A program made the translations under genes and the position numbers. From Maylandia zebra (lineage: Eukaryota; Chordata; Actinopteri; Cichliformes; Cichlidae): DNA of 64,000 bases. Positions within the stretch are counted from its first letter, which is position 1. Every line of letters starts with the position of its first letter. Of this stretch, positions 37,144-49,219 are shown one piece after another. The stretch spans positions 4,698,419 through 4,762,418 of the forward strand of contig NC_135188.1 of assembly GCF_041146795.1 (NCBI RefSeq), in the 5' to 3' direction. The notes beneath the pieces were generated by a model. The model saw only the letters and a program-made list of their open reading frames with translations. It had not been told where the DNA came from and did no database searches.

Positions 37144-38524
37144 CTTTCGTTGCCCAAAGCCTATGAAAACAAACGTAACTTTCTCTTTTTAGTTCCGATT
37201 TAGTCCTGTGTTATTTTTTTGGACTATTTACTAGAACAAAAAAGGAAAATATAATGTCTAAGAATCCATACATCCACGATAAAGAATTTATATAACTGGG
37301 CCTTTTGAGGATTTTAACAGATCTGGACCTCGGCCAGCAGTGTCCGGGAGAATTTCCATGTTGCCCAATAAAAGTAGCACAGATCTATTTCGGGAACAGA
37401 AACAGAGTTTTTGGCATCAGCGAGTGCATGCCATCTAACTGCCTTTCACGGTCTTATCACCTTATCTTTACCATCGCTGAATGTATTTTCCGCTGGATGA
37501 AGCAGCCTTGTGTAAACGCCAAGCCAAAATGCTTATACTGTAATTTATATATTTAATTTTTATTACATTTCAGTAAAGCTACTTTTTTGATGTAAAACGA
37601 ACTGTCATATTTGGCAGAGGCTGCAACTGATTTCACAGCATGCACTAAGAAAAAAAAGAAAGAAAAAGCCAGCTTTTGTTAAGACGAGGAGTCCTTCCAG
37701 GATTTGTTAAATGCAGTGGCACATTGGGGTCCAAGAACCCATCAAGGGGGAAAAACGGGCATTCAGTGATTTCAGAAAAAACACAGCATTGAAAATTGGT
37801 TGAGAAAAGACTGCAAATGCCCTAAAACCTGACAGCGGTGGTCTTACATGAAAAACAGAGCTGCGCTAAAGTCTAAAAATACTGGAAATTCAATGACTGC
37901 TTTTATATTTTGGCTAAAAAAGTATTAGGATCCTTTTAGATTCTTACAGTACACAACTACTAAAAAGATCTACACATATAAGTGGATCAAAAGTATTGAT
38001 TATTTAATGTCTGTATTCCTCTAATGTTACAGCTGCGTCCAAAAACGACAGTTTCTTAGACATAAACATCCATTATTTTATGAATTTGTTTTATCTTTAA
38101 CTTTACTTATTCTGTTGCTGCTTAAATCTGAAGCAAAGTCGCCACATGAAGTCAAGATGACAGATTGCGCTTAAAGCGTTGTGATAAAGGGCTCGGAGTG
38201 GAAGCATTTATCTCGTTCACTAAAACGTTTTAAAGGAATGTGGCATGGGGAAATGATTAAAACAAGACAGCACATAGTAATGCTCACTTCAAACCAACTA
38301 TGGGTGCATATTTTTACTGATCCACTTATCACAGATAGTGCTTATCAGCTACTGTAAAAATCTGCATGGTTGCGTTTCGGTGCATTCTGTAAACATTCCA
38401 AATTTAAACGAAAATGTTGCAGTTTGTGACGTGAAACCAGACCATTTTTGTTGCACTTACCTTGTGCGAGACTCAGGTACATGCAGGCGAAGAGCAAAAT
38501 CAAGACAAGAGCGTGAAACTTCAT
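36622..38524 (-). CDS. CC chemokine, CCL25/CCL28-like, 88 aa
   Basis: Secreted CC chemokine that would act on G-protein-coupled receptors of leukocytes. Minus-strand coding exons: 38461-38524, 36891-37002, 36622-36712, joining at phase 1 and phase 2, the classic CC plan. A hydrophobic signal peptide ([21 protein letters not shown]) is followed by [10 protein letters not shown] with adjacent C27-C28, then SDGDC (C53), KAILFTMKRR and VCANP (C70) with a final [10 protein letters not shown] helix. DGDC and the KRR after the third strand recall CCL28, while CCLGYV and the strand pattern recall CCL25; the subfamily is undecided. The stop TAG (36624-36622) is the last codon of exon 3, directly followed by GTAAAA, so a further non-coding exon from 36534 is possible. 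Intron 1 contains a long TG repeat. Confidence 0.92.
37075..37141. repeat. (TG)n microsatellite
   Basis: Uninterrupted dinucleotide TG run of about 67 bases within intron 1 of the second chemokine. Likely length-polymorphic. Confidence 0.95.
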
Positions 38525-41076
38525 GGCTGCCGTTGTTCTTCCTGCTGTTGCTGCTGTTCTTGATGTGTTGTTCACTGCACAAACACAAGGAGACAAAGAG
38601 CAAAGTCAAACTGAAAGTTGGAGCTAGACTCTATCACTCCCACTGCTTTGAAAATGTTGGGCAAACATTCAGTTGTTTTCCAAAGCATATCCCTCCCCTC
38701 AAGCTCTTGTGAAAGAATACAGTCGTGTCTTTGACCCCTGTCAGGCTTCCAGCTGCTGACAGCTGTTCCTCTTCAAGCACTCTGAGTGATGTTTTGCAAA
38801 AAAGCGGGAGTTACAGCTAGAACCCCTACTCTTTTGTTATCGCTCAGACTGGCTTAACCTCAATACATGTGGAACACATAAAAACATTTCTATAAAATCC
38901 AGATTGTGAAAGATCAGCACAAGCTGCTTGTTTTATCAGCCTTCAGAGAAACGTACCTGATCACATCCAGTCTTTCAAAAGATGTCCTAGAAGGAAAAAT
39001 GTTGGTCCATATAAGAGCAGCACTCTTATATTGCACATCATGCTGTGCCCTCCCCCAAATTATCTTGTGCCACACCCACTCAGAATTGTCAGCGCTCCAA
39101 CTTCATCCCTGAATGCCACTTGTTTTGGAGTGGGCAAAGGGAATCTCACGCTCGTCAACACACATGTCAGTACCACCCAATGACAGTTGGTGTTAAGCAA
39201 CTGACTCACACCCCATGTACAACAATGCCTTTCATGATAATGCATCTCGCGAATCGCCAAACTTCCTCGCAGACAAGGTGTGCCTGACAAAAATGAAGAT
39301 AAAATTGGAGTTTATCTATTTCAGTCTCACACTGGCTGCACCGCATGTTTAGGACGGAGTCATGCAGGGGGTCTTGCATGAAAATGATCGCCTTCAAAAT
39401 TATATGTTTAGAGAACAAGACCAAGGAGAGAGGTTTGGCTTTGGGATTTACAGTTCTTCACACAAACACTGATCCAGTCTCACAGCACTAAAGCTTTCCA
39501 GATGTATGACAGCGGCCAAAGTTGGTTTACTGTGTGTTTTCTAATACCAGCTGCAACCATTTACTGTTTATACCACTCCTGAGAAGAGATTCTTTTTGGT
39601 GCTACATGAGAAGTTGTCATAAATTTTACCCATCCAGTCCAGATCCTTTATCTCATGCTGGGCTTTTCTGTCTAAAGCCATTTTACCACCTGTGTCCCTT
39701 TAAGCCACCGTACTTCTGATTGGCTGCTCCTTGCAAACAGACGATTTGAACAGCAGGTGTTGGGGCTCCTGTGCTCTCACTGTTTCATACATGACCATAC
39801 TACAGAAATCTATTCTAAACAACAACACAGAGAGCCAAGATCAGAAAACCCTTCTAACTGGAGCTCCAGGCTCACAGTGATTACTTGTACACAAGTTGAC
39901 TTGATTATATGAAACTTTGGCCAAGTATAACATAAGCATCCGCTACTAAACTAGTATATACATGCAAAAACAAAACAAAAGACGAAGAGCATGGCAGGTT
40001 CCCTTTGATACATTGAACTTTTCTGCTTTTTGTCAATCTTTATATTACTTTCCAGGAAGGCCTAGATCACACTGCCAGGGATAATATTCTAGTGGTAAAT
40101 ATTTGTGCTCTTGGTGTTGGAGCCAAGAAGCAATCATGTAAATACCACCGAGTGGCTAAAACATGGGAGTTCCCAGCACAAACAAAGAAGATACGAACAC
40201 ACTGTCCATTTTTTAGTACACACTGTTGAAGAATGAGTCCCTCTTGCATCCTCTGAAACACGCTGATACAAACAAGATTCTCAATATGCATCTATCAGAT
40301 GGCGAACGTCCTGCAGGTCTGTGGCTGCAACATGTGGCTACTTTATAAATTTTACTTCTGAGTCTATCCACTTTCTTAGCTGCATATCCAAGTCAGGATT
40401 GCAGGGGCGCTGAAGCCTGGACAGGTCCTCAGTCCAGAGAGCCAGACAGTTATTCACACCTAACCTAAACCTAACAAACATGCCTTTGGACAGTGGGAGA
40501 AACCCGGGGGCTGCTTTCTTAGATACCATATATCTGTATTCAGCAAATATCTGATTGTGAATCAGTCACCTCCAAATATGCAGCTATAAAAGCCCTCGCG
40601 TTTCGTGGGCCCTGGAACCCTGCTCATGGGAATTTCCTGGCTTTCATCAAGAACATTTATGAGGTCAGGCGTGGATACCAGGTTAAAAAGGTCTGAAAAC
40701 GCTTGGCTCGCAGTCAGAGTTAGATGATATTAGTGTCTACACTCTGGCCAGACTTCTACACCAAAACTGGAAAAAGGATTTAGCTTCATTGACCTCGCTT
40801 TGTGCTTGAGGGCTGTGTCATTTCCAACAGGAAACAGGGCTTTCTCTTGACTTCTTAAAAATAAGCAAACACACACTTTCTAATTTCCTGTATATCACAG
40901 TAAAGTAAATGCTTGTACTTTACTCGAGAGGCCAACACTCACATTTCTAAAAATTGCTGTGTTCTTTTCAAGGACTACGAATCTCAAGGGCCAAAGTGGA
41001 ACTCAATGTTATTTTTTAGCCTTAGGCTTTTCCTTCTGTGACATGTCGGCATGTCTGTAACGAAGAAAAGGCTTAC
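38525..41076. other. Intergenic, upstream of second chemokine
   Basis: No gene or classified repeat recognised. The part next to 38524 must contain the chemokine promoter, but no clear TATA box was placed. Confidence 0.4.
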
Positions 41077-41268
41077 CAGAACAAACCATGCCACGAAAAA
41101 CAGCCTCGGAGTGAAAACACGGGGGCAGAAGCGAGGATTTACAGAACTTCGTTTTTTTACTCTGGGTGCTGCATTCAAAGTACTTCTTGAGTAAAGTGCA
41201 GATAAATGATCTGCAATGTGACAGAATATCATAACTAAAAGCACAAACTGCACAGTGGCCCTTCTCAT
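41077..41268 (-). CDS. Candidate first exon of an unidentified small secreted protein
   Basis: A minus-strand ATG at 41268 opens a 64-codon frame ending at a good donor (CTG/GTAAGCC, 41077/41076). The N-terminus MRRATVQFVLLVMIFCHIAD looks like a signal peptide, and a dibasic VKKRSS follows about 17 residues later, as in prohormones. A TATAAATA box lies about 80 bases upstream of the ATG (41348-41355). The exon ends in a second hydrophobic stretch (RLFFVAWFVL). I do not recognise the family and could not find the following exon, so this may be chance. Confidence 0.3.
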
Positions 41269-41347
41269 TGCTGGGATTTTAGGAGTTTGACAGTGTAGGA
41301 CTATGGTGCAGATTCTTATTTAATTAAGTTTTATTCTAACTGTTGCA

Positions 41348-41355
41348 TATTTATA
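41348..41355 (-). promoter_or_regulatory. TATA box upstream of candidate secreted-peptide exon
   Basis: TATAAATA on the minus strand. The spacing implies a start site near 41318 and a 5'UTR of about 50 bases before the ATG at 41268. Meaningful only if the exon is real. Confidence 0.3.
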
Positions 41356-42429
41356 CCATGTCTCACAGTATTGCATTTCCCATTCTTAGGATTTTATCGC
41401 TGGCTGTCATAGTAAAAGACCGAAGTAAAAAAAGTATTAACAGGAAACCTACCAAATGTGCCAAATGTAGCAAATGTAGCACACTTTTCAAGTGTGGGGA
41501 AGAAGAACTGCATTTCAGCAGGAAGAGGTGTCCAGCAGAACCTCATCGAGGATTGGATAATGCAAACTACAGGAGAAAGCATACAGAAAGCAACGATGTG
41601 CAGATTTGGCACAAACGTATCACAGGTGAAAAGAGTTGAGAGGAGAAGAAATGCTCAGTGCATCATGGGAATTCCCTCCAGCAGCCCGAACCTAAAGCAG
41701 CATAACTAAGCTAAGCTTTTAGAACAACCTGATAATCGATGACAAGAGTCTGGACTAGATGGAACAAATGCATGGACGTTATTCAGCAGCGAATAAAGTG
41801 GAGCTAATTTGTTTTTACATTTTGTTTATACGGTTTCTAACTTAAATCTTAACACGCAAAGCAAAAGCAGTTCAGACTCATATAGTGCCAATCTTCATGT
41901 ATGATAAAGACAGGACAACCTTCTTGTGTAATAATGCTCTCCCGTGCCAAGAAGTACAAGAAATGATACAGCCAATTGGGAACAATGTTATTATAGTTGT
42001 TACTTTCGTTAACTGGGGGAAAAAAGACTTGTGAAAAAAAATAACTGAAGAGATAAAGTGTACTTTCAAAGCTACCAAAATGAAAACAGTCTTTGGCAGT
42101 TCGGTTAAAAGTGACAGCACAAACTGCTTGTTGAGGCAAATGTTTACTGAGGCTTGAACTGTCTACATGACAGTAAGTTGACTGTTTTCACAAAGTGTTG
42201 TGTAACACCTATTTCTGCACTCTTGAGAACTCTTCCCTGACAAAAACCCTTTATATTAAAACATGCTAAACAGACTGACAGTTAAGCTAAAGAAAAATAA
42301 ACACAAAATGAGAAAACTGCTAGCTGGAAACAAAGCCTGGGTGATTTAATATTTGCTTCAAATGCTGACAAAACCGAGCCGCTGAACTGTTCGTCCATCA
42401 CTATAGTTGATGCACGAACAGTCTTTTGA

Positions 42430-43225
42430 GGCAAGAACCAGACCGTTGCTTCCACCGTTGTGTCAGTCCTGGATTATGGTCATGTTATTTACATGTATTT
42501 GCATGCATCTTCAGAATGTTTACATTCTGTCTATCATGGAGCACGGAGATTTATTACAAACCTTAAAACTCTGACGCACCACTGTATGTTGTATGCTTAG
42601 GTCGATGGTTTGCTTTGTCATTTCATAGACTCTCTCAACCACTGCTGTGTTCTTATTTATAAAGCTATTCTTGCTAGATCGCATCCTAATTACAGAAAAA
42701 TGTGGGAAGTTATTGTCTTAGGTCCCCAGACCTATACCTTCTGTCTGTTCCAAAGATTCACAATGAATTTAGAAAAAACATTAGGAGAATTCGAATGCAA
42801 TCGCAACTGTTTCCCTCTGGAAACAGCTCCAAAGTTAACAAAACACTTAAGGGACTGATCTCACTAAATGAATTCAAGGTGATTGTGAATGATTTGACTG
42901 TAGAGGTTTTGTCTGAACGTGATTCACTTATTTCTTTGGCCCAATGCGATGATGTTTATTGATGTTTCAGAGTTCATAGCCACTGAGGTTCACAAACTTT
43001 GGTTGTTTTTGTGTTGTATTTGCTTATCGGCTGTATTTTAGTGTTGTTACTTTGCATATTTTTTTGTTGCCTGTGTGTGTGTGGGTCTGTATGTTCTAGG
43101 TTGTGCAACTCTGTTGGCTGTACTTCTGTCTTTCTTGGTCAGGGCGTTCTTGAGAAAGAGACTTTTAAATCTTTAAAGAATCATAGTTTCCTGGTTAAAT
43201 AAAGGATAAATAAAACAAAAAACAA
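42430..43225 (+). mobile_element. LINE 3' end (reverse transcriptase tail plus 3'UTR), decayed
   Basis: Plus-strand text resembles the end of a fish non-LTR ORF2: SVLDYGHVIYMYLHAS (about 42460-42510), then HHC...Y, LNHCCVLIYKAILAR (about 42630-42680). It is followed by a T-rich 3'UTR ending with a CTGGTTAAATAAAGGATAAATAAAA tail near 43193-43220. Stops break the frame. 5'-truncated and old. Confidence 0.7.
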
Positions 43226-43411
43226 GTGAAAACAACAAATCTAAACTAAACTTAATTAAAAACTAATTAGAAAATACAAAATCATAGAAACTATTAACTA
43301 AAGCTGTTACCTATAAAAAGTCAAAAGTATTAGAAAATAAATTGGAATTAAATTTGAATTTGAAAATTTGAAAATGCATGCAAGTTTAAATAAAGCATTA
43401 GCGACATTATA

Positions 43412-44335
43412 CACAGTAGTGTCAGTTAATTAGGTACATCTCTTTAATGCACATATATAATCAGTCAATCAGATGACAGCAAACCAGTACATTTAAGAAT
43501 GTTGATGAGATGACCTGCTAAACTGAGCATGAGAATTGGGAACCAAGATGATTTAAGTGACTTTGGCATCGTTGTTTTATGAGTATTTATTAAACTAATG
43601 GGATTTTTCCACACAACCATCTCTAGGGTTTTACAGAGAATGATCCCCAAAATAGAAAATATCAAGTAAAGTTCTCTGGGGGAAGATGCTTTCTTGATGC
43701 AAGAGGTCAAAGGAGAATGACTAGACCGCTTTGGGCTGATGGGAAAGCAACTCAGATAACCACTCATTAAAACGAAGGTATGCAGAAGAGCATCTCTGAA
43801 TGCACGGCATGTCAAACCTGGAAGCAGATAGGCAACATGAGCAGAAGATCACAACAGGTTCCACCACTGTCACCTAAGAACAAGAAACTGAGGCTACAGT
43901 TTGCACAGGCTCACCTGTGCATATTGGCACTCTTTTGTTGGTGCATTGTTTATACACCACAGCCTACCTGAGTGTTGTTGCTGAGAATGTCCATCCCTTC
44001 ATGACTGCAGTGAACCCATCATCTGATGGCTGCCTCCAGAATGATAACAGTCCATGTTACAAAGTTTAGGTCACCTCAAACTGGTTTCTTTAACATGGCA
44101 ATGACTCACATGAACTCCACAGTCATTACATCTCAATCCAATAGAGCACGTTTGGGATTTGGTGGAACAGGAGATTTTCACTGTGGATGTTCAGCCAACA
44201 AATCTGCAGCAACTGTGTGATGTTATCATGTGAATATGCACCAGAATGTCTTAGAACTATTTTCAGGACCTTGCTGAATTCACGCCACAAAGAATTAAGC
44301 CGGGCACTGAAGGCAAATGAGTAAATGCCTTGTTA
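43412..44335 (+). mobile_element. Tc1-like transposon, near full span but internally deleted
   Basis: Begins with a worn terminal repeat (GTCAGTTAATTAGGTACATC, about 43421-43440). It then follows the Tc1 family text on the plus strand: GATTTAAGTGACTTTG, the CACACAACCATCTCTAGGGTTTTACAGAGAATG block, and GGTATGCAGAAGAGCATCTCTG. The reading then jumps after about 43917 to the late DDE region (CACAGCCTACCTGAGTGTTGTTGCTGA, about 43960-43986) and on to the 3' end near 44335. Many indels. It ends about 350 bases upstream of the gclm start codon. Confidence 0.8.
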
Positions 44336-44683
44336 GTAATGTTTAGACACCGCCATCCAGTGGTGGGACTTGTTCGGTGCAAGAATCCGCTCCATGAATC
44401 CAGTGCTGGATGTCACTCCATGTTGTTATCCGGACCAGCTCTCTCATTCCACCGCCGCCGCTATGTGGGCGTGACACACCGGCTTACGAGTAACAACCAA
44501 ACCAGCTAGTCAGCGCGGAGTGCAAGTCATCCTGACCACATCATTTTGACAGTGCCGGTGGGGGTCTGTGTTGCAGTGTGCTTGTCCAGCAGTCAGTGAC
44601 GGAGTGACAACACTACTGATGTCACATTTCACCGCAGCCAACTAAACAGTTTAGCAGCTTGTTAGCCTAGCGTCCGAGAGCAC
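44336..44683 (+). promoter_or_regulatory. gclm upstream region
   Basis: GC-richer stretch between the Tc1 copy and the gclm ATG, with a CCGCCGCCGC tract near 44451-44460 and no TATA box. Presumably contains the promoter and 5'UTR. No perfect antioxidant response element was noticed here, in contrast to the one inside exon 1. Confidence 0.45.
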
Positions 44684-47600
44684 ATGGATTCTCAAAACAC
44701 TACCAACACCAACACTGAGGCGAAGATGCTGCTGAGTCACGCGAAGACCTTCAGGCTCCACACCGGGAATCTGGTCAACCGAAGTCGCCTGAAAAAGAAG
44801 TGTCCGGGCTCTCCCAGCGAGGAGGTAAAACATAACAAGACGGTTGGAAACGGCAGTGGCATGTAGCCCGTTAGCTTAGCGCCTAGCTAATTATTCAACC
44901 TGATATTGATACCGACGAGTGGTAACTGATAGGCCTGGGTAAGGTTACACATAGAGCTTATATGAAGAGAAATATGACTGAAATACATTCGAAAATATGC
45001 ATTTCATATCCCATCCGTCCATATTTAGACGCATATGTGGGCTAAAGTGGTGTAGCTCATCAGTTTCACTTTAATTTTACTAGTGTGTTAAAGGTTCGTA
45101 GTGTAACCAACTTTACGATCCGGCCTAAGGTAAAAGTTTACAGACACGAGGCTGTGAAAACCACTGTAAATACAGACCCGAGAGCTTCAAACAGGTGTAT
45201 TACCCGCAGGTGATATGATTAACTGACAGCCTGAAATGTGACAACAAAACCAGCACTTACAGTGTGCTCTACTCTCATAAAATGCTCATGTGTCAGTAAT
45301 AAACATATTGATACAGCGGTTGATTGGTTTATGAGTCATTCACGGCTAAACAATGAACAGAACATGTCAGAGCTCCAGAGCCTAATAGTTACATAACTGT
45401 CTAAACATAAACTACTAATCTTCACTTTTGTTGAAGCTTTAACTGTTTAAACATTTCGTTTAATAAAATCCTTTGTCAGCATTTTGATTTAGTAGTTGAA
45501 AGTTGAATAGTTGGTGAACTGAATTGTTTACAGTGTTATATAAAGGCAGGACTGCTGGGAGGGTTTGGTTTCGACTTGTTCCTGATTCAGCACAGCATTC
45601 ATTCATTAAATCCTCAAAAATAAAGACATGGCTTGCAGTTTTCTTGGCTACATTTTGGGTGTAACTTACCCTAAAGTGGCACTTGTAGTCTTTTTTTATC
45701 AGCCATAGCATAGTGGACAGGTTGTTGTTGTTGTTTTTTTGCAAATGGTGTGCAGAGCAGTGCATGTTGAATAGTGTAATAAGACTTTCTCCGTCCTGTA
45801 TGTGTGTTTCTTCATGAAGTGTGATCCTGCGTTTGTCTTCTGTAGTCAGAATTGTGTTTAAGGTGGTTTGGTGGCTCTCTCTATATAAGATCTGCAATCA
45901 AAGACAACTTTTACTGCCACAACAGGGGAAAAAATGAGTTATCACAGGGTAGGCTTTTAAGGTCATTACTGAAAATCTGTTTTGGAACACGACACATGTG
46001 GCTAACTTCTCACAAAATGCTATAGGGAGCAAAATCGAGCTTTAGGAAGTAATTTTTTCGACACAGTCTTTTGCAGCCCTTGCCTTGCACAAACTATGGG
46101 CAGTGTTCAGTTATGTAATTTACTTCTGTAGGACAAATTACTACATGTGTGTTCATGTGTGGCCAACTTTGCAATCATGTGACCACCTTAAATAAGTTGT
46201 GAGCCTTTTGCCATTTGTGATATCTGACTGATATGAGCGAGGTGTCAAAGCTAAGGTTATTAAAGACATTTTTCAGCAGCTACAAATCCTGTTAAACCAG
46301 TCACAGTTTGTCTTTCAAAGTCTCACAACACTAATGAACCTGTCTCACTCGTTCAATTCAAAACAACTGATGCAGCAAATGTCACAAATATCTTTGTGTT
46401 CATAGGTTAATAGGTTGACTTTTCTTTATATAAACAAAGCATTCAGTTCACCTTAAACTGGACCGATATTGGATACCTTTAAAGTCGGTCCAGCTGATGT
46501 CATTACTTGTCATGTTTTCGGAGCAGCATATTCCAGCTGTTTGGGAGTCTGCTGATGAGCTCCAGCTGTCTGCATGTCTCATGGTCGTTGGCCTAACCGT
46601 AAGTCCGTTTTGATGTTTCAGCTTCGAGACTGCATTCAAGCCTCGCTGAGCGAATGGATTTCCACAACAAAGCTGTCATCCAAGGTGGGAAAACTATTTC
46701 AGCTTTCTAATGTTTCAGCCGTAGTAATTAACTCCAATATATAAACCAGTTTGTCAGAGAGTTTGTGCCTTTGGGTAATACACAGCTGCGATAGTCAGAC
46801 CTGCAGTAGGTGAATGTCTCACTGTCAGTCAGATGGAGTCCAGTGCTTGGGAAAGTAAAATAACGCAATAGATGTAGATGGACATCAAAGAAATTCTCTA
46901 GGCTCTAGGCTGTCATGGTGAATGTTCATGCAGTGCTGCCTGCCAAAGGCGCCATACCAAATGTGCATCTGTCTGTTAGCTTAAGGGACTGGGGGGGGGT
47001 GGGACGTAACCTTTTATGGAGGAGTTTTTTCCCCATTAACTTTAAAATAAATTGGAGGGCATTGGATGCAGTGTTTTTACCCTTTTATCATGGTCTCAAA
47101 ATACTGAAATGAAATAAAGGAGGCTTTAGGAACTGTTGTAGTCAACCAGCTCTCCTGCTGAACTCACTCCCACTGTGGGTATTTTTTTGCTTGGATCAGC
47201 TAATCTGCCTCGGCTTATATCACGAGGCCCACCGGACTCAGTGGGAGGTTTGAAAGAGCTGAAGTAAGAGGCCTTAAATATATCCAAATGCAAGTCTCTT
47301 CTCGCTTATGGCCACCAATAAAATCTTTCAAGTTCACGGTTCAGCACGTGAGAAAGCTCCTCACCAGTGTCACCTGTCCCTCTGTCATATTTATGGCCTG
47401 AATGGTATATTTGTACATATGTACAACATACACATATAGTAAAAACCAGGTGAGACTGGCCGTGCCACATTTCTCATGTCGGATGAGGGCGGTGATCAGA
47501 CCGCTTTTCTTTACTGTCTAATGCAGGACTTGACTGACACACTGGAGTTCTCCATACCAGAGGCAACAGACGCAATCACACCTGAAGAGAGAGAGGAGTT

Positions 47601-49219
47601 GAAGGTTTCAGGTCAGTGTTGGTTGCTGTCCCAGCAGAGAGCTGGATCAGCCAGTTACTCGCTGACCTGTAGGTACCTCATCACCCAGCTTGGCGATTTA
47701 AGCTAAGGGTCATGGTTGACGTTTTAGTCGACATGAACTTTGATGTCACCACACCTTTTTTTTTTTTTTTTTTTTTTTTTTTATCAACACGTCCTCCTGT
47801 CGATCAGATAATATCCAAATTAAATTCCTGATTCAGATAACTAATGGATTAATTCAGAGCATCTCCACCTAATATCTGGCTGACTGCAGAATAGAGTTGG
47901 TAGTGATAGAAGTGGCAGTCACCAGAGGAACCAGCTATTCATGCTTTGTTGTTTTCACAGTCAAGCTGTTCCTGCATGAGTCTGGTCAGTCTTCCATCAA
48001 AGACGCAGTGGAGATGGGTGAGCTTTAAATTTCTTCAACAAAAGTAAAAAACAAAAAGCTTCTTAAAACCTACAGCCTTATTTGTCTGTTATCCGTAGCC
48101 TGCCAGACGCTGGCAGTGTCCCAGCTTGACTCTGTTATCATTGCTCCACCCGGGCCCTCAGACGGCGACAGCCAAAGTTTGGCCCACCTTCAGCCAGCCT
48201 GGGAGGAGCTGGAGGCTCTGGTTAGAAGCAAGCAGATCGCCGCTATTGGCACCTCTGACCTGGACAAAGATCTGCTGGAACAGCTCTATAAGTGGGCTCA
48301 GGTCAGTGGGAAGCTTTGTACATGCGAGCTTTAATCTGTCATCGCCAGTCAAAAGTGATGCTGACTTCTGATTAGGATAGCACATGAGAACAACGATCTG
48401 TTATCTGCTACGATTCCCTCATCACCTTCCTTTTCTCGGAGCAGATAAAGCCCAGCAGTAACCAGGTCAACCTGGCCTCCTGCTGCGTGATGCCTCCAGA
48501 CCTGACAGCGTTTGCTAAGGAGTTTGATATCCAGCTGCTGACGCACAATGATCCCAAAGGTAAAGATGTTGACGGCTGGACATATAGTTGTTTTTAAATT
48601 GTTACTAAGTAAAACTGGAATGCAGCTAATGTTTCTATAAATGCAACATTTATTCCAATTCAAGTTTTGTCCTAATTCAAATATTCAAACAAAATAGAAC
48701 ACTGAAAATTTTCTGAGCAGCTAAATCATTCCTGTAAGATTAAAAACGCATACCAGGGATGCAGGTATACCTGCAGGGTTGATAAGGTGACCCGGTAATC
48801 AGAGGCCTGGCTGTTTAACCCAGTCTCAGGCCATTTATTGCATGTCTTCCCCCTGCTCTGTCTCCCTGCTTTGCTGTCTCCTCTCCATGTCCTTTGTCCT
48901 TGGGCTGCTCAGTGGCTTTAGTGGGATGCTTGTGACTTCCCACTTTGTGTAGTATAAGTTGCATTCTGTAGTTTACAGTAAACTGTGACTGTTATTTATT
49001 TATTGAGTTTTAAACTGCTCCTTCTTTGCACTGATTTCTTTTTTTCCAGAGCTGATATCTGCAGACACGTTTCAGGAGGCGGTGCGGGCGGGAGCGCAGG
49101 ACCTGAACATCGGTGACTGGAGGCTGGAGTGGGTCCTGCGCTACAACGTTATTGTCAAGAGCAGGGGCATCATCAAGTCTAAGGGCTACCTCGTCAGTGC
49201 AAAGAAGACAAGCACCTAG
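44684..49219 (+). CDS. gclm: Glutamate-cysteine ligase regulatory (modifier) subunit, 277 aa
   Basis: Regulatory subunit of glutamate-cysteine ligase, the rate-limiting cytosolic enzyme of glutathione synthesis. It binds the catalytic subunit and lowers its glutathione inhibition and glutamate Km. Coding exons: 44684-44824, 46622-46684, 47527-47611, 47961-48017, 48099-48301, 48445-48559, 49050-49219 (stop 49217-49219). That is 834 nt, all GT-AG and in frame. Human GCLM is 274 aa. The aldo-keto-reductase-like fold is seen in AVSQLDSVIIAPPG, the block WEELEALVRSKQIAAIGTSD, the strongly conserved SNQVNLASCCVMPPDLTAFA and QLLTHNDPKEL, and the end VIVKSRGIIKSKGYLVSAKK. Start: the only ATG that opens the conserved head with HTGNLVN. 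Followed in the same direction by dnttip2, as in human. Confidence 0.98.
44730..44740 (-). promoter_or_regulatory. Candidate NRF2/small-MAF antioxidant response element in gclm exon 1
   Basis: The minus strand reads GTGACTCAGCA, a full match to the antioxidant response element/MARE core RTGACTCAGCA. It lies 47-57 bases inside the gclm coding sequence. GCLM is a classic NRF2 target, so the site fits the gene, but it overlaps codons for L-L-S-H and may be coincidence. Confidence 0.35.
47756..47782. repeat. Poly(T) tract in gclm intron 3
   Basis: Run of 27 T. No adjacent SINE or LINE body was recognised. Confidence 0.9.
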
